Position numbers and translations under genes: made by a program
Shown here: piece after piece, positions 1 through 8,593 of the stretch
Layout: every line of letters begins with the position of its first letter
Position numbering within the stretch: position 1 is the first letter of the stretch
The notes under the pieces: model-generated
Told to the model about the DNA's origin: nothing
The model's input: only the letters and a program-made list of their open reading frames with translations
Databases searched by the model: none
NCBI GenBank assembly: GCA_942492815.1
Contig: OW818658.1
Coordinates: 4,092,001-4,156,000 of the forward strand
Direction: 5' to 3'
From: JAEUWI01 sp942492815
GTDB lineage: Bacteria; Hydrogenedentota; Hydrogenedentia; Hydrogenedentales; JAEUWI01
DNA: 64,000 nucleotides

Positions 1-102
1 CACCACGCCCACCATCGAATCGCGCCAACCCTGCATATCCTCCATCTCCCAACGCGCCTGCTGCTTCTCCGTCAAGGTGTACCGGTAAATTTTGCGTGAC
101 AT
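1..102 (-). CDS. Hypothetical protein, N-terminus only (runs off the window)
   Basis: Reading leftward from an ATG at 102, 34 codons stay open to the window edge, beginning MSRKIYRYTLTEKQQARWE. An AGGAG Shine-Dalgarno sequence lies about 7 nt upstream, which supports this start. The visible part is charged and hydrophilic, with no signal peptide. I do not recognise the family and the rest of the gene is outside the window. Confidence 0.55.
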   Translation of the reverse strand, partial: MSRKIYRYTLTEKQQARWEMEDMQGWRDSMVGVV

Positions 103-451
103 TTCGTTGCTCCTAAGCTGGCAGGGCTGACCATCTCATGGAGATTGGCGCAGACCGCTGCAAAAAATATGCACAAGTTCCAGTGAAACTCGGACTACGT
201 GAATTACTGCAATCTCAGCGGACGGCAGGATTGATCTGCCCGTGAGACCTCGCAAACGCCCCGCATACGCGAAATTTGTAGTTGCCCATACCGCAGGCGG
301 ATTATAGCAGAGGGGGCATTTTTTTACAATACCATGCCCCAAAAACCAGAAAAGTTCCCTGTCCAGGGAGCAATTTGCACCTGCCCTCTGGGCAGGCCAG
401 TCCGCAAGGCTCGTCGATTTAGCTACGGAATGTCGAAATCGGAGTAGATTT

Positions 452-553
452 CGCCTCTCTGTCATTCCCGCGCATGCGGGAATCCAGTGCTTTCGCAGAG
501 TTTATGCCGCTTGGTTTCTGGATTCCCACTTTCGTGAGAATGGCAGAGAGGCG
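452..553. repeat. Palindromic repeat element with two dRS3-like 20-mers (copy 1)
   Basis: The ends form an inverted repeat: CGCCTCTCTGtCATTC at the left matches the complement of the right end at 15 of 16 bases. Inside are two 20-bp palindromes of the form ATTCCC-N8-GGGAAT: an exact one at 464-483 and one with a single mismatch at 522-541. The roughly 38-bp centre matches, in opposite orientation, the centre of the second copy at 46331-46425. The 20-mer pattern is the dRS3 repeat form known from Neisseria. The remaining 103-714 region shows no convincing gene. Confidence 0.8.
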
Positions 554-714
554 CAGTTTACTTTCATTTCGGCAGATCGCCATTAAACCGATAGGCCCTT
601 TCGCGGCAATGACAGCCCATCCACCACTCCCTCTGGCCGAAACCAAATTGCCGGTACAGGGGATATCAAGGTACTATGGGGGCCTTCGCCTGAACCCCTA
701 CCCCCGGAGGCCGG

Positions 715-2826
715 ATGACTACCACGCAGAAACAACGGCGGACCCCGCTCCGGGTCGCCCTCGCCATTACCCTCCTGTGGGCCAACTTGGCCATTGCCCA
801 GCTCTACCGGCCGGAGCGCGCCAGGCGCAGCATCACGACCGATCAGTACGAACTGGTCATCCAGAAGAACAGCCAGATCGACCTGCTGGCCACCGGCGGT
901 CAGCCCCTCCTCGACAATGCATTCCCCTCCATCATCTTCGAGGGCGGCGAGGAAGTGCCCCTCAAGATCGACTTCCGCAGCACCAACCGCTACAGCGTGG
1001 ACAACCCCATCGGCAAGGGCAACGGCTTTCACTACGCCTCGGCTGATTGCGAGTGGCGTATCGCCACCTACCCGGCGGCGAGCTGTCTGACCTTCGATCT
1101 GGTATACACAAACAACTCAAAAAAGACGGTTAGCGTCGCAGGCCTCTCTCCGCTGAGCCTGGGAAATAAGGGAAAAGGCGGGGTACACCTGGGCGGGGAT
1201 TCGAGGGAAGTACTTATCGTTCAGGCCCCCTCGGAGGGCAACCCCTTTGTCCAGATTGGACACCAGGCCGGAGCGAGTCCGGGCCACATTGCCGCCTGGT
1301 CGCCTTCCACGGGCCGTGCCTTGGTGGCGGGATTCCTGACCCATCGCCGGAGTCTGGGCACCATCACCTTAACCCAGAGCACACCCACAACAGAATCCGT
1401 CTTTGATTTGTTTTCATCTGTTTGCATATTTAACACTCCGGTTAGCGTTGCTCCTGGAGAGCGATTGGAAGCGGAAACGCTTTACCTTTCTATCGGCCAA
1501 CAGGATCCCCGTGCCGCCCTCGAAGCCTATGCCCAGGCAGCGCAGGCGCTCGAACCCTTCCCCACAAAAGCGAATGTCAGTGGATGGCTGCCCTCAACGG
1601 CCGAGCAGACTTCCGCCCCCGTGCTTCTGGAGAACCTGACCACCGCATCGCAGCGGATGCTTCCCATGGGCTGGACCAATCTGAACCTGGGCCGCGAATG
1701 GACAGCGGCCCCGGGATCCGTGGATTCCGACCCCCAGCGCTTTCCCCAGGGTCTGGCACCCATTGCCACGGCAGCCCATGCGGCAGGGCTGAAGATCTCA
1801 GCCCAACTAGAACAAATGCATACCGATGAAAATAAAATCGAAATCGATTTAAACAAATTAAAATCCACAGGCATAGATGCAATCGAGCACTTAGCTTCGG
1901 CCAACACAGCATACACGTCAATTCCATCGCCTCATCCCTTGGCCATCCTGCAATTGATTGAGACATCAACCATGGACCAGCCAAAAGTGGTCTATGCTCG
2001 CCCCATCGCGCCGGGTCAATTCTCCCTTAAAGATTGGGCCCTGGAATCGCGAAGTTACTACCTTCCCACCATTGGAAATCCCCTGCTGGCACCCTGGGCA
2101 CGGGAGCTCGCCCAGGACACGAAGCATTTCAGTGACGCCCAGTTCATCACGGCCTGCACCCTGGCCGCGATTCAAGGCGGCCCCTTGCGCCCGACGACGC
2201 CATGGACCGAGATGAGCCCCCTGCGCCAGCATGTTCTGTCGCGGCTGTTGCCCGCCCCGGCCAACAGTGGACACCCCCTCGACCTCTTCCAGGAGGGGCC
2301 TCCCCGGCAGTGGTATCTCCCCATCCACACGAAGGCCGGAGACTGGACCATCGCGACCCTCTTCAACTGGGACGGGGCCGCGGCGGTCGAGCACACCATC
2401 CCCCTCACGGATCTGGGGCTGAACAACGACAACCTGTACACGGTCTACGATTTCTGGGCGGGCCAGTACCTCGGCCTGATCGAAAAAGCCTTGCGGGTCG
2501 AAGTACCCCCTGAAGGCGTCCGGCTCCTGGGATTACGTCGTTTTGAACGGCGGCCCATGCTTGTGGCCAGCAGCCGACACTATACCCAAGGCGCCTCGGA
2601 CCACTCGGCCCTGGACTGGGTCCACGAGACCCGCACGCTGAACGGCACCTATACCGCCGTGCCCGGCGAGCCCTGCACCCTGTCCATCCTGGTGCCAGAA
2701 CCCTACGTGACGGGCCAGGCCACGGCCACGGCGGAAGTTGTCGGCCAGAAGCAGACCGGCCCCCTGCTGGAGTTGACCATTCGCGCACCCGCCGGTGGCG
2801 ACGTTCAATGGAAGGTGACTTTTTAA
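715..2826 (+). CDS. Secreted GH36-like protein with a degenerate catalytic barrel
   Basis: The 703-residue product starts with a signal peptide (residues 1-28, cleavage likely after AIA). A beta-rich N-terminal region (about 40-290) is followed by a barrel-like part containing FPQGL...AAHAAGLK near 345-362, which resembles the GH36/GH27 stretch where an incoming strand precedes the catalytic Asp. A C-terminal sheet domain contains an NWDG motif. A GGAGG sequence 5 nt upstream supports the ATG. The usual DDGW-type and KxD nucleophile motifs are not evident: NLGREW occupies the first position. Substrate-level function is therefore doubtful, and it may bind sugar or be inactive. Several AT-rich patches interrupt the otherwise GC-rich codon use. 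A second GH36-type gene begins at 63029. Confidence 0.6.
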   Translation: MTTTQKQRRTPLRVALAITLLWANLAIAQLYRPERARRSITTDQYELVIQKNSQIDLLATGGQPLLDNAFPSIIFEGGEEVPLKIDFRSTNRYSVDNPIGKGNGFHYASADCEWRIATYPAASCLTFDLVYTNNSKKTVSVAGLSPLSLGNKGKGGVHLGGDSREVLIVQAPSEGNPFVQIGHQAGASPGHIAAWSPSTGRALVAGFLTHRRSLGTITLTQSTPTTESVFDLFSSVCIFNTPVSVAPGERLEAETLYLSIGQQDPRAALEAYAQAAQALEPFPTKANVSGWLPSTAEQTSAPVLLENLTTASQRMLPMGWTNLNLGREWTAAPGSVDSDPQRFPQGLAPIATAAHAAGLKISAQLEQMHTDENKIEIDLNKLKSTGIDAIEHLASANTAYTSIPSPHPLAILQLIETSTMDQPKVVYARPIAPGQFSLKDWALESRSYYLPTIGNPLLAPWARELAQDTKHFSDAQFITACTLAAIQGGPLRPTTPWTEMSPLRQHVLSRLLPAPANSGHPLDLFQEGPPRQWYLPIHTKAGDWTIATLFNWDGAAAVEHTIPLTDLGLNNDNLYTVYDFWAGQYLGLIEKALRVEVPPEGVRLLGLRRFERRPMLVASSRHYTQGASDHSALDWVHETRTLNGTYTAVPGEPCTLSILVPEPYVTGQATATAEVVGQKQTGPLLELTIRAPAGGDVQWKVTF

Positions 2827-2954
2827 TAGCTACGTTTTCCGAGGCCCCGAAGTCGCGGAAAGAAAGGAGCCTGGACAACCCACTCATGTCCGAAATCCTT
2901 TGTTGCGCGAATTTTTGGCGTTATGGGCGAAGCCCACATCAGGAAGGACATTGA

Positions 2955-3635
2955 ATGCGCCGCAAGCCGACCAACCTGTTCTCGGAGAAGTACCCGCTCC
3001 TTCACGCGGGCCAGGAGCAGAATTATCTGCGGTACGACGCCTTGCTCGATGAGGCGAAAGGGTTTCTTCCCCACGGCAAACTTTACTTGAACTCGGCACT
3101 CCACGACGCTCGTGTGACCGCGATAGACTGGGAGCGCCACTCGGCGACCATCTGGATTAACGACTATCCCACCCATTGCTTCTGCCACGCTCTGGGCACG
3201 CACTTTCAGGAAAAGGCATTGAACTGGGATACGGTACTCCCACTCGGCATACGCTTTCACGATGTCAGTATACTGACGGTCTCTCGAATCAGCCGGAACG
3301 ACAAAATCCTGCCGTTGAGCAAAACCCGGCACCTGCCATCGACTTCAGAAGTCCTTGAAGATGAAGCAAGGATCCTGAGAGCCGACGGTATCGAATTGGG
3401 AATGCTATTCGATGCTTATCGACGGAGAAAAACCAACAAAGGCAACCTCTTGTTCGAGGTTTCGTGCAGGCATATGGAATTCATAGAACTGCAACGAGAA
3501 CGATTCACTTACCTGCTTGGCGGAAAGTACCTTGACCATTTTGACGCGTTCTGGGAGGCACGTTGTACAGGAGTCCGGTTCGACTTTTCAGGTTCGTTGG
3601 AATTTATCGAGCAATGGAAGCCGACGAACGCGTAG
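2955..3635 (+). CDS. Hypothetical protein, 226 aa
   Basis: This is an intact reading frame with an AGGAAGGA ribosome-binding site 6 nt before the ATG. The product is soluble-looking, with no signal peptide or membrane segment, and is rich in aromatic residues and His (for example HDARVTAIDWERH and RFTYLLGGKYLDHFDAFWEA). I do not recognise the family. It stands alone between the GH36-like gene and slyD. The codon use is less GC-biased than in slyD, which could reflect later acquisition. Confidence 0.6.
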   Translation: MRRKPTNLFSEKYPLLHAGQEQNYLRYDALLDEAKGFLPHGKLYLNSALHDARVTAIDWERHSATIWINDYPTHCFCHALGTHFQEKALNWDTVLPLGIRFHDVSILTVSRISRNDKILPLSKTRHLPSTSEVLEDEARILRADGIELGMLFDAYRRRKTNKGNLLFEVSCRHMEFIELQRERFTYLLGGKYLDHFDAFWEARCTGVRFDFSGSLEFIEQWKPTNA

Positions 3636-3778
3636 TGACGACCGGCCCAATCTGCCCGAGGTCTGGGATTCTGGCCGACAGAAAACGAGTCGCATGGGGC
3701 CTATGGATCCCATCGGGAAGAATGAAACCATAAGCCCCATAAGCCTACCCCAACAATTCACCATCATCCCATCCCCCG

Positions 3779-3787
3779 TGCTATACT
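3779..3787 (+). promoter_or_regulatory. Extended -10 promoter for slyD
   Basis: TGcTATACT fits the extended -10 consensus TGnTATAAT with one mismatch. No good -35 box sits 17 bp upstream, as is usual for extended -10 promoters. Predicted transcription start is near 3794, leaving a leader of about 43 nt before the slyD ATG. Confidence 0.45.
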
Positions 3788-3836
3788 TGGGCACTTTTTC
3801 ACCCACCCTGATTGCCAAACCCTGAGAGGAATCGCC

Positions 3837-4352
3837 ATGGAAATCCAACATAACTCCGTCGTGGGCATGCACTACACGCTGAAGAACGACGATGGCGAGG
3901 TCATCGACTCCTCCGAAGGCGGTACACCGCTGGTCTTCATCCAGGGCCATGGCAACATCATCCACGGCCTGGAAAGTGCTCTGGCGGGGCTGAAGGTGGG
4001 CGATTCCAAAGATGTGGTGGTCGAGCCGATCGATGGCTATGGCGAGTACGACGACGAACTCGTTCAGGAAGTGCCCCGCAGCGCCTTTGAGGGCATCGAC
4101 ACGCTCGAAGTGGGCATGCAGTTCCACGCCGACACCGAGGATGGCATCGTCCCCATCACGGTCATGGAGATTTCCGATGACCTGATCACCGTGGACGGCA
4201 ACCACGAGCTGGCCGGGGAGCGCCTGCACTTTTCCGTGATCATCGACAGCATCCGCGAAGCCACCGCCGAAGAACTGGCCCACGGCCACATTCACGGCGA
4301 AGACGACGACCATTGCCATGACCACGGTTGCGGCTGCGGTCACGAGCACTAA
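3837..4352 (+). CDS. slyD: FKBP-type peptidyl-prolyl isomerase SlyD
   Basis: The 171-residue product has the SlyD layout: an FKBP half (YTLKNDDGEVIDSS, then GHGNIIHGLESALAGLKVGD), an inserted flap domain (about residues 70-130), and a return to FKBP sequence (ELAGERLHFSVII). It ends in a His/Cys/Asp-rich metal-binding tail, HCHDHGCGCGHEH. Family members act in the cytoplasm as prolyl isomerases and chaperones, and some deliver nickel to hydrogenase. The GAGAGGA site fixes the ATG. A hairpin terminator follows about 30 bp after the stop. The last 40-odd bp plus the terminator occur again at 5349-5454. Confidence 0.93.
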   Translation: MEIQHNSVVGMHYTLKNDDGEVIDSSEGGTPLVFIQGHGNIIHGLESALAGLKVGDSKDVVVEPIDGYGEYDDELVQEVPRSAFEGIDTLEVGMQFHADTEDGIVPITVMEISDDLITVDGNHELAGERLHFSVIIDSIREATAEELAHGHIHGEDDDHCHDHGCGCGHEH

Positions 4353-4411
4353 GCGGCACTACGTCATCAAGATTTAATCAGGGAGCCTGGACCGATGGGT
4401 CCGGGCTCCTT
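4302..4411 (+). repeat. Direct repeat copy A: slyD 3' end plus terminator
   Basis: This stretch aligns with 5349-5454 in the same orientation at roughly 85-90% identity by eye. It spans the metal-binding tail codons, the stop and the terminator hairpin. The phyH-like gene at 4479-5267 lies between the two copies. Confidence 0.85.
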
Positions 4412-4418
4412 GTCTTTT
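4382..4418 (+). terminator. Rho-independent terminator of slyD
   Basis: GGAGCC-t-GGACC, loop GATG, then GGTCC-g-GGCTCC forms a near-perfect hairpin (4382-4409). It is followed by the T-rich run TTGTCTTTT. Confidence 0.8.
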
Positions 4419-4478
4419 GCCGTGGGGCAACGGCCACTGCCCGCCGCGAGGAGAGGGCTTTGCTGCCCTGAAAATTTT

Positions 4479-5267
4479 TCAGCCCGCGCCTTTTCGGGCG
4501 CGCTCGGCCCGGGCCGTTTGTTGTTGCTCCAACCAGGGGAAGCGCCTCACCCCGTCAAAAGGTTTCGGCGGCGTGCCGAACATCATGATATAGGCCCGGC
4601 GCGGCTGATCCGTCTTGTTCTCCCCGGCATAGTGTAGGGTGCGCGCCAGGTGAAAGGTGGCGCCCCCCGGCGGCAGGGGGCACGCCACGGAGTTGGCGGC
4701 GTTGATGGGTTCATCGACTTCGAGTCCGTGAATGCGCGGGTCATGGTTAATGGAGTGGTGGGGCAGTACGTCCCGGTGGTGACTTCCAGGGATGAAATGC
4801 ATGCATCCGTTTTCCAGGGTGGCCTCCTGAAGGGGTATCCACACGCTGAGTGCGTTGTAGGCCAGTTCCGGATTCCAGTACGCCTCGTCCTGATGCCACG
4901 GCGTGGCGGCCCCCATGCCTGCCGGCTTCATGATGGCATGGTTGCCCTGGGCCTCGGCGCCCGGGCCCAGGAGCTGGGTGGCCATGGCCAGGGCATTCCG
5001 CACGCAGGGCAGCTCGTCAAACTCCGGGGCGTAGCGCGATGGATTGAGAATTTGCTGAAGCGCCGCGGGAACGCCCTCATCGTCCGTGCCCGCGAGATCG
5101 AAGTGATCACCCACGTCACGGCCCGCGCGGGCTTCGAAAAGACCATCGTAAAGGAGGCGCATCCGAACGACCTCGTCGCTGGTCGCCAGGGCCCCGATGG
5201 CCAGAAAACCGGAGCGATGAAAATCGGCGACCTGCTCAAGCGAGAGTATTGAATTCGAGTCGGACAT
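4479..5267 (-). CDS. Phytanoyl-CoA dioxygenase (PhyH) family protein
   Basis: The 262-residue protein is a probable Fe(II)/2-oxoglutarate-dependent oxygenase. It carries the HxD iron ligands (H125 and D127 in PWHQDEAYW), the distal His (H212 in ARTLHYAGEN) and a following Arg (223/224) for 2-oxoglutarate. The start MSDSNSILSL is chosen because AGGAGG lies 6 nt upstream of it; a longer frame upstream lacks such a site and would run into the duplicated slyD tail. The substrate cannot be predicted, since family members hydroxylate lipids, amino acids and small metabolites. It is convergent with slyD and transcribed alone. Confidence 0.88.
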   Translation of the reverse strand: MSDSNSILSLEQVADFHRSGFLAIGALATSDEVVRMRLLYDGLFEARAGRDVGDHFDLAGTDDEGVPAALQQILNPSRYAPEFDELPCVRNALAMATQLLGPGAEAQGNHAIMKPAGMGAATPWHQDEAYWNPELAYNALSVWIPLQEATLENGCMHFIPGSHHRDVLPHHSINHDPRIHGLEVDEPINAANSVACPLPPGGATFHLARTLHYAGENKTDQPRRAYIMMFGTPPKPFDGVRRFPWLEQQQTARAERARKGAG

Positions 5268-5348
5268 GGAGCCTCCTGTAATTCCGGCGGTGATTCGGTA
5301 GTTCTGGCAGGATAGTCGACCGAAAGCAAGTATTGCATGCAATGAGAG

Positions 5349-5454
5349 GACGACCACTACCATGACCACGGTTGCGGCTGCGGTCGCGAGCGCTAAGCAG
5401 CACTACGTCATCAAGAATTAACCAGAGAGCCTGGACCGATGGGGTCGGGCTCCT
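5349..5454 (+). repeat. Direct repeat copy B: slyD tail remnant with terminator
   Basis: This is the second copy of the slyD 3' end. It keeps the bases encoding the DHGCGCG part of the tail, the TAA-equivalent position and the hairpin at 5426-5453, which is now less perfect and lacks the T-run. There is no slyD body in front of it, so it is a non-functional fragment. It could still act as a weak terminator. Confidence 0.85.
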
Positions 5455-5486
5455 GTGTTGTATTGATTTAGTGGCGGTGTTCGTCG

Positions 5487-5963
5487 CTAATCGACAATGG
5501 TCGTGCTCGCAATGGCCAGAACCACATAGCGATCACTCTCTTCGCCGATAATGAGTTCAATTCGAACGCCCTCGAAGGCAGGGGAGTTGGGCTCAGGACC
5601 ATTCCCCACAATCACTCGCCCGATGCAACGGATACTTTCTGCTGACGTTGCCAGCCCGTTCGCAGAGACTAGTTGGGCCTTGGCGGCACTCTCAATCTCA
5701 TCAATTCCGGAGTTGGACACATCCGTGATCTCTCCTATAGTATTCGCGTAACCACCAAACTCTGTAGCCAGCGCCTCCGCCGTTACCCCGCTGGTGGAAG
5801 CGTGGAGCGCGGCCAGTCCCTCCCAGTCCTGGGCAACAATCGCATTTCCAAAATCTTCCACCAGGGCCAATGCTTTACTCTGTGATACACCTTCTATGCC
5901 ACCACAGCCCAACAGGCAAACCACCAGCACAAGGCATACGTTACAAGCTCTCCATACGAACAT
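5487..5963 (-). CDS. Small putative lipoprotein, unknown function
   Basis: The 158-residue product begins MFVWRACNVCLVLVVCLLGCGG. It has a positively charged start, a hydrophobic core and a lipobox (LLGC), so it is likely lipid-anchored after signal peptidase II cleavage. The remainder is acidic and Ser/Ala-rich (ALVEDFGNAIVAQDWEGLAAL looks NTF2-like, as in proteins with a helix followed by a cone-shaped sheet). An ATG five codons upstream is possible, but GAGAGAAG immediately precedes the chosen ATG. It is monocistronic. Confidence 0.65.
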   Translation of the reverse strand: MFVWRACNVCLVLVVCLLGCGGIEGVSQSKALALVEDFGNAIVAQDWEGLAALHASTSGVTAEALATEFGGYANTIGEITDVSNSGIDEIESAAKAQLVSANGLATSAESIRCIGRVIVGNGPEPNSPAFEGVRIELIIGEESDRYVVLAIASTTIVD

Positions 5964-5993
5964 CGCTTCTCTCTCCATTCAAGGTGGTTGGTA

Positions 5994-6453
5994 GAAATCC
6001 AAGAATTGCCAGCCTAGGCTTCATTTCTCAATCCTATCTGTACCAACGCAATTATTGCAACGATAGTCGGCGAGGGCGGTACAGTTTGCGTCAGATCCAT
6101 TGCCGGGCAAGCGGTCGCTGGAATCCCGAGCCCCCTAATTTCTTCGTTTCGAAATCACGCGTACCCCCATGTGAGGAATTCGCGGTTACCAGGTTTGCGT
6201 GGACAAGCGCTATTCGATATCGAGATAAGAGCTTCACCATCGGTGGCAAAGAATGGTTCAGACTTCGGATCTAACCGCTTCCTGCGAAGGTTCGGTAATT
6301 CTCGAAGTTTGTCGGCAGGGTTGCCTTTTATTGTACGGCCGGACCCTTAGTGCGCCAATTTCCTCTGGTGGCCGGGTCGGAAGTGTACAGTATCGCCCCA
6401 CTAGTTGTATCGCAAATCTAGCCAATGTTTCGCGTAGTGGCAAAAAATTATCG
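5994..6453. other. Intergenic stretch without a recognisable gene
   Basis: Short open frames exist on both strands here, but none has a ribosome-binding site plus protein-like composition. The base composition is more mixed than in the flanking genes. I see no repeat, hairpin or RNA gene. Confidence 0.5.
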
Positions 6454-6482
6454 TTGACGAACTGTGAGGCTAGTGCTAGACT
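6454..6482 (+). promoter_or_regulatory. Sigma-70-type promoter for the first prepilin gene
   Basis: TTGACG (6454-6459) and TAGACT (6477-6482) are separated by 17 bp. The predicted start near 6489 leaves a leader of about 150 nt before the ATG at 6638. Confidence 0.5.
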
Positions 6483-6637
6483 TCAACTGGGACAACAAGG
6501 CATCAGGTAGTGGAGCAGGAGCAGCGCCACGGATTTAGAGTTGGCTGAGTTCCTCAGGTCGAGCTTTCACCGGACGATAGTTGTGCCACTGTGTTGATCG
6601 CCAACTTTATCGAGTCTTTATCTTGGAGAGAGAAATT

Positions 6638-7609
6638 ATGCGTAAGAATGGCTTTACTCTGATCGAATTGCTTGTCGTCATTGCCATCATTGGCATACTT
6701 GCAGCGATATTGCTCCCCGCTCTGTCCCGTGCCCGGGAAGCTGCTCGCCGCGCAAGTTGCCAGAATAACCTTAAGCAATGGGGTTTGGTGTTCAAGATGT
6801 TCGCCAATGAGTCCAAAGGGGAGAAATTTCCCCGTATGGCTTTGGGTGTAGATCGCAATCCCAATCCTGGCCCAAATAAAGTTCTCTCCGCACCCAGCGG
6901 CATTCAAGTCTATCCCGAATACCTCACGGACATGAATGTCTACTTTTGCCCGTCTCAGCCGGACAATCGCCCGGAGAGCTTTATCAACTGCCCCGGAGCC
7001 TTCTGGTGCAGCGGAACGCAGGCGGGGGGGGTGTATTCCCTTCCTGCAAACAACGGCTTTTATTTGAATCCGACGTGGTTCGATGATCGCACGTATATCT
7101 ACAATGCATGGCTGAACGACAGCAGCGAAGTACTCATCACGACAAGCACAATGTGGAGTGCCTGGCGCAATAATAGCTTTGGGGATACGCCGCTCGGGGC
7201 CACCCCGGCACTTGCAGAAGCCGATATCAATTTGAACGCCACGCAGATCGGCGGATTGAATGCATACTTTGGCTCTATTGCCGCTTCGTTTACGAGCATC
7301 GGCCTCCCGGTGCCTGTTGCCCACGGCAATGGTGGTGTGACCGGAACGAACATCCAGCGCTTGCGCGAAGGGGTGGAACGGTTTCTGATCACCGATATCA
7401 ACAACGCGGGCGCTTCCGCCAAGGCGCAAAGCACCGTGGCCTATATGTGGGACCGTATTGGCACGGGCGGCACGTCTCTTCGGGGTTTTGCCCATATCCC
7501 CGGTGGCTGCAACGTTCTGTACATGGACGGCCACGTGGAGTTCAAGAAGTACCCGGCAGAGCAGTACCCAGTTGACAAGCTGAGTGCGCTGGTTGGCCGG
7601 GCGACCTGA
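6638..7609 (+). CDS. Prepilin-like protein with H-x10-DGH motif (copy 1)
   Basis: The 323-residue protein starts MRKNGFTLIELLVVIAIIGILAA, a class III (type IV pilin-like) signal: cleavage is expected between G5 and F6, with F6 methylated and E10 conserved. The SCQNNLKQWGLVFKMFANES segment follows the N-terminal helix. Near the C-terminus it has LREGVERFLITDINNAGASA and HIPGGCNVLYMDGHVEF, a variant of the H-X9-DG motif common in PVC-type pseudopilins (DUF1559-like). It probably assembles in the envelope as a pseudopilin or is secreted; the exact role is unknown. The start is set by GGAGAG 8 nt upstream. A strong terminator follows, and a truncated TMTC-like gene lies next. Confidence 0.85.
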   Translation: MRKNGFTLIELLVVIAIIGILAAILLPALSRAREAARRASCQNNLKQWGLVFKMFANESKGEKFPRMALGVDRNPNPGPNKVLSAPSGIQVYPEYLTDMNVYFCPSQPDNRPESFINCPGAFWCSGTQAGGVYSLPANNGFYLNPTWFDDRTYIYNAWLNDSSEVLITTSTMWSAWRNNSFGDTPLGATPALAEADINLNATQIGGLNAYFGSIAASFTSIGLPVPVAHGNGGVTGTNIQRLREGVERFLITDINNAGASAKAQSTVAYMWDRIGTGGTSLRGFAHIPGGCNVLYMDGHVEFKKYPAEQYPVDKLSALVGRAT

Positions 7610-7651
7610 GGTCTAGCACCAAAGCGAGCATTAGTGTACTGACAATTTGAG

Positions 7652-7685
7652 CCGCGTCCGCCTTTAATGCGGACGCGGTTTTTCT
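7652..7685 (+). terminator. Rho-independent terminator after prepilin copy 1
   Basis: CCGCGTCCGC, loop of 7 nt, GCGGACGCGG, then TTTTTCTTT. The 10-bp stem is perfect. Confidence 0.9.
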
Positions 7686-7733
7686 TTGCGAGAAAGCCTA
7701 CCCGTGCCGTGCGGCATCCATTTTGCTTTGTCC

Positions 7734-7739
7734 TATAAT
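7734..7739 (+). promoter_or_regulatory. TATAAT -10 box upstream of the truncated TMTC-like gene
   Basis: The sequence TGTCCTATAATC occurs here and again at 9748-9758 before the intact paralogue. In each case the TATAAT ends 42-43 nt before the TTG start. The conservation suggests a functional -10 element. No strong -35 box is visible. Confidence 0.5.
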
Positions 7740-7780
7740 CCTGACTTGTAAACTTGTGAAAAAAGTCGGAGCATAGCGCA

Positions 7781-8197
7781 TTGGACAAACAGGCAGAATC
7801 CCCGGTCATGGAATCAGCAGGACAAGAAGACGAAAGCTCCGGCAACGCCGCGCTGGACAAGCGCCTGGCGATGGGTGTGCGGAAAGGCGACGCGGGCACG
7901 GAGAGGGCCCAGGTGTGGATCAGCACCTTTCTCATTGCCGCCCTCGGCTTTATCGTATACCTGGGCAGTTTCAGCATCCCCTTCCAAGGCGAAGACTTGA
8001 AGCGGTTTCACGAGTCCAAGGCCCTGCACCGGGTCGTGACTTCCACGGGCGCGCTGGAACAACCCCCCACCTCGCCCCTCTCGGTGGTGGGGCACTCCCT
8101 CGGTCACGGGCTCATCGTGGTCTCCATGGCAAATGGTATGCCAGAGGAACATGGTAAGTACTTCGGAACCGGAAAACATCTGCCTTTGCACCGCTGA
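7781..8197 (+). pseudogene. Truncated copy of the TMTC-like TPR membrane protein gene
   Basis: Codons from about residue 20 to 110 match the N-terminus of the intact gene at 9800 almost residue for residue (SSGNAALDKRLAMGVRKGDAG, then ISTFLIAALGFIVYLGSFS). Similarity ends abruptly around 8105-8145, and the last ~20 codons are unrelated. The start is TTG, preceded by GGAG with a 9-nt spacer, exactly as in the intact gene. The fragment keeps one membrane segment and the acidic loop (FQGEDL) but lacks the other helices and all TPRs. It is either a dead duplicate or a short membrane peptide; I favour decay. Confidence 0.8.
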
Positions 8198-8593
8198 ACG
8201 CGGGATGAAAGCTGCGGCTGCACGATGGAATCGACGGCAGGGTATCGTGAGAGGCTGACTCTTGCACCTGGTCAGTCTGGCTTTCCTGCTGAAGAATCCA
8301 AATTGAGGCCCACAGTCTGATCGCTCGATGCGGCGTCGTTATGGCAGTCCGATTATGCTATCGATGGCGTACTAGTTCGGAAATTTGCTATTGTATTATT
8401 ATCTGTTTTGGGATACTCTTCACGCAGTTACGGTCGTGTTTACGTTGGATGTAGACCTAAGCTGGGGCAGTAGCTGGAAAGGAGAGCGGCAGAGAGATCC
8501 CATTCACAATTTTCACCGAATCACCCCGAAGAAACATGCGTTGTATAGCGCCACACGGAAACCTACCTACCGATAATTAAGGATACCTACTTC
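8198..8593. other. Gap after the truncated gene, no recognisable gene
   Basis: No homology to the rest of the TMTC-like gene is visible, so the missing part was deleted rather than frameshifted. An AT-rich patch at 8375-8420 may hold the promoter of the following prepilin gene, but no hexamer pair is convincing. Confidence 0.45.

Noticed and set aside
5870..6510. Small plus-strand frames between the lipoprotein gene and the first prepilin gene
   Set aside because: No ribosome-binding site, no codon bias like the neighbours, no recognisable motif.
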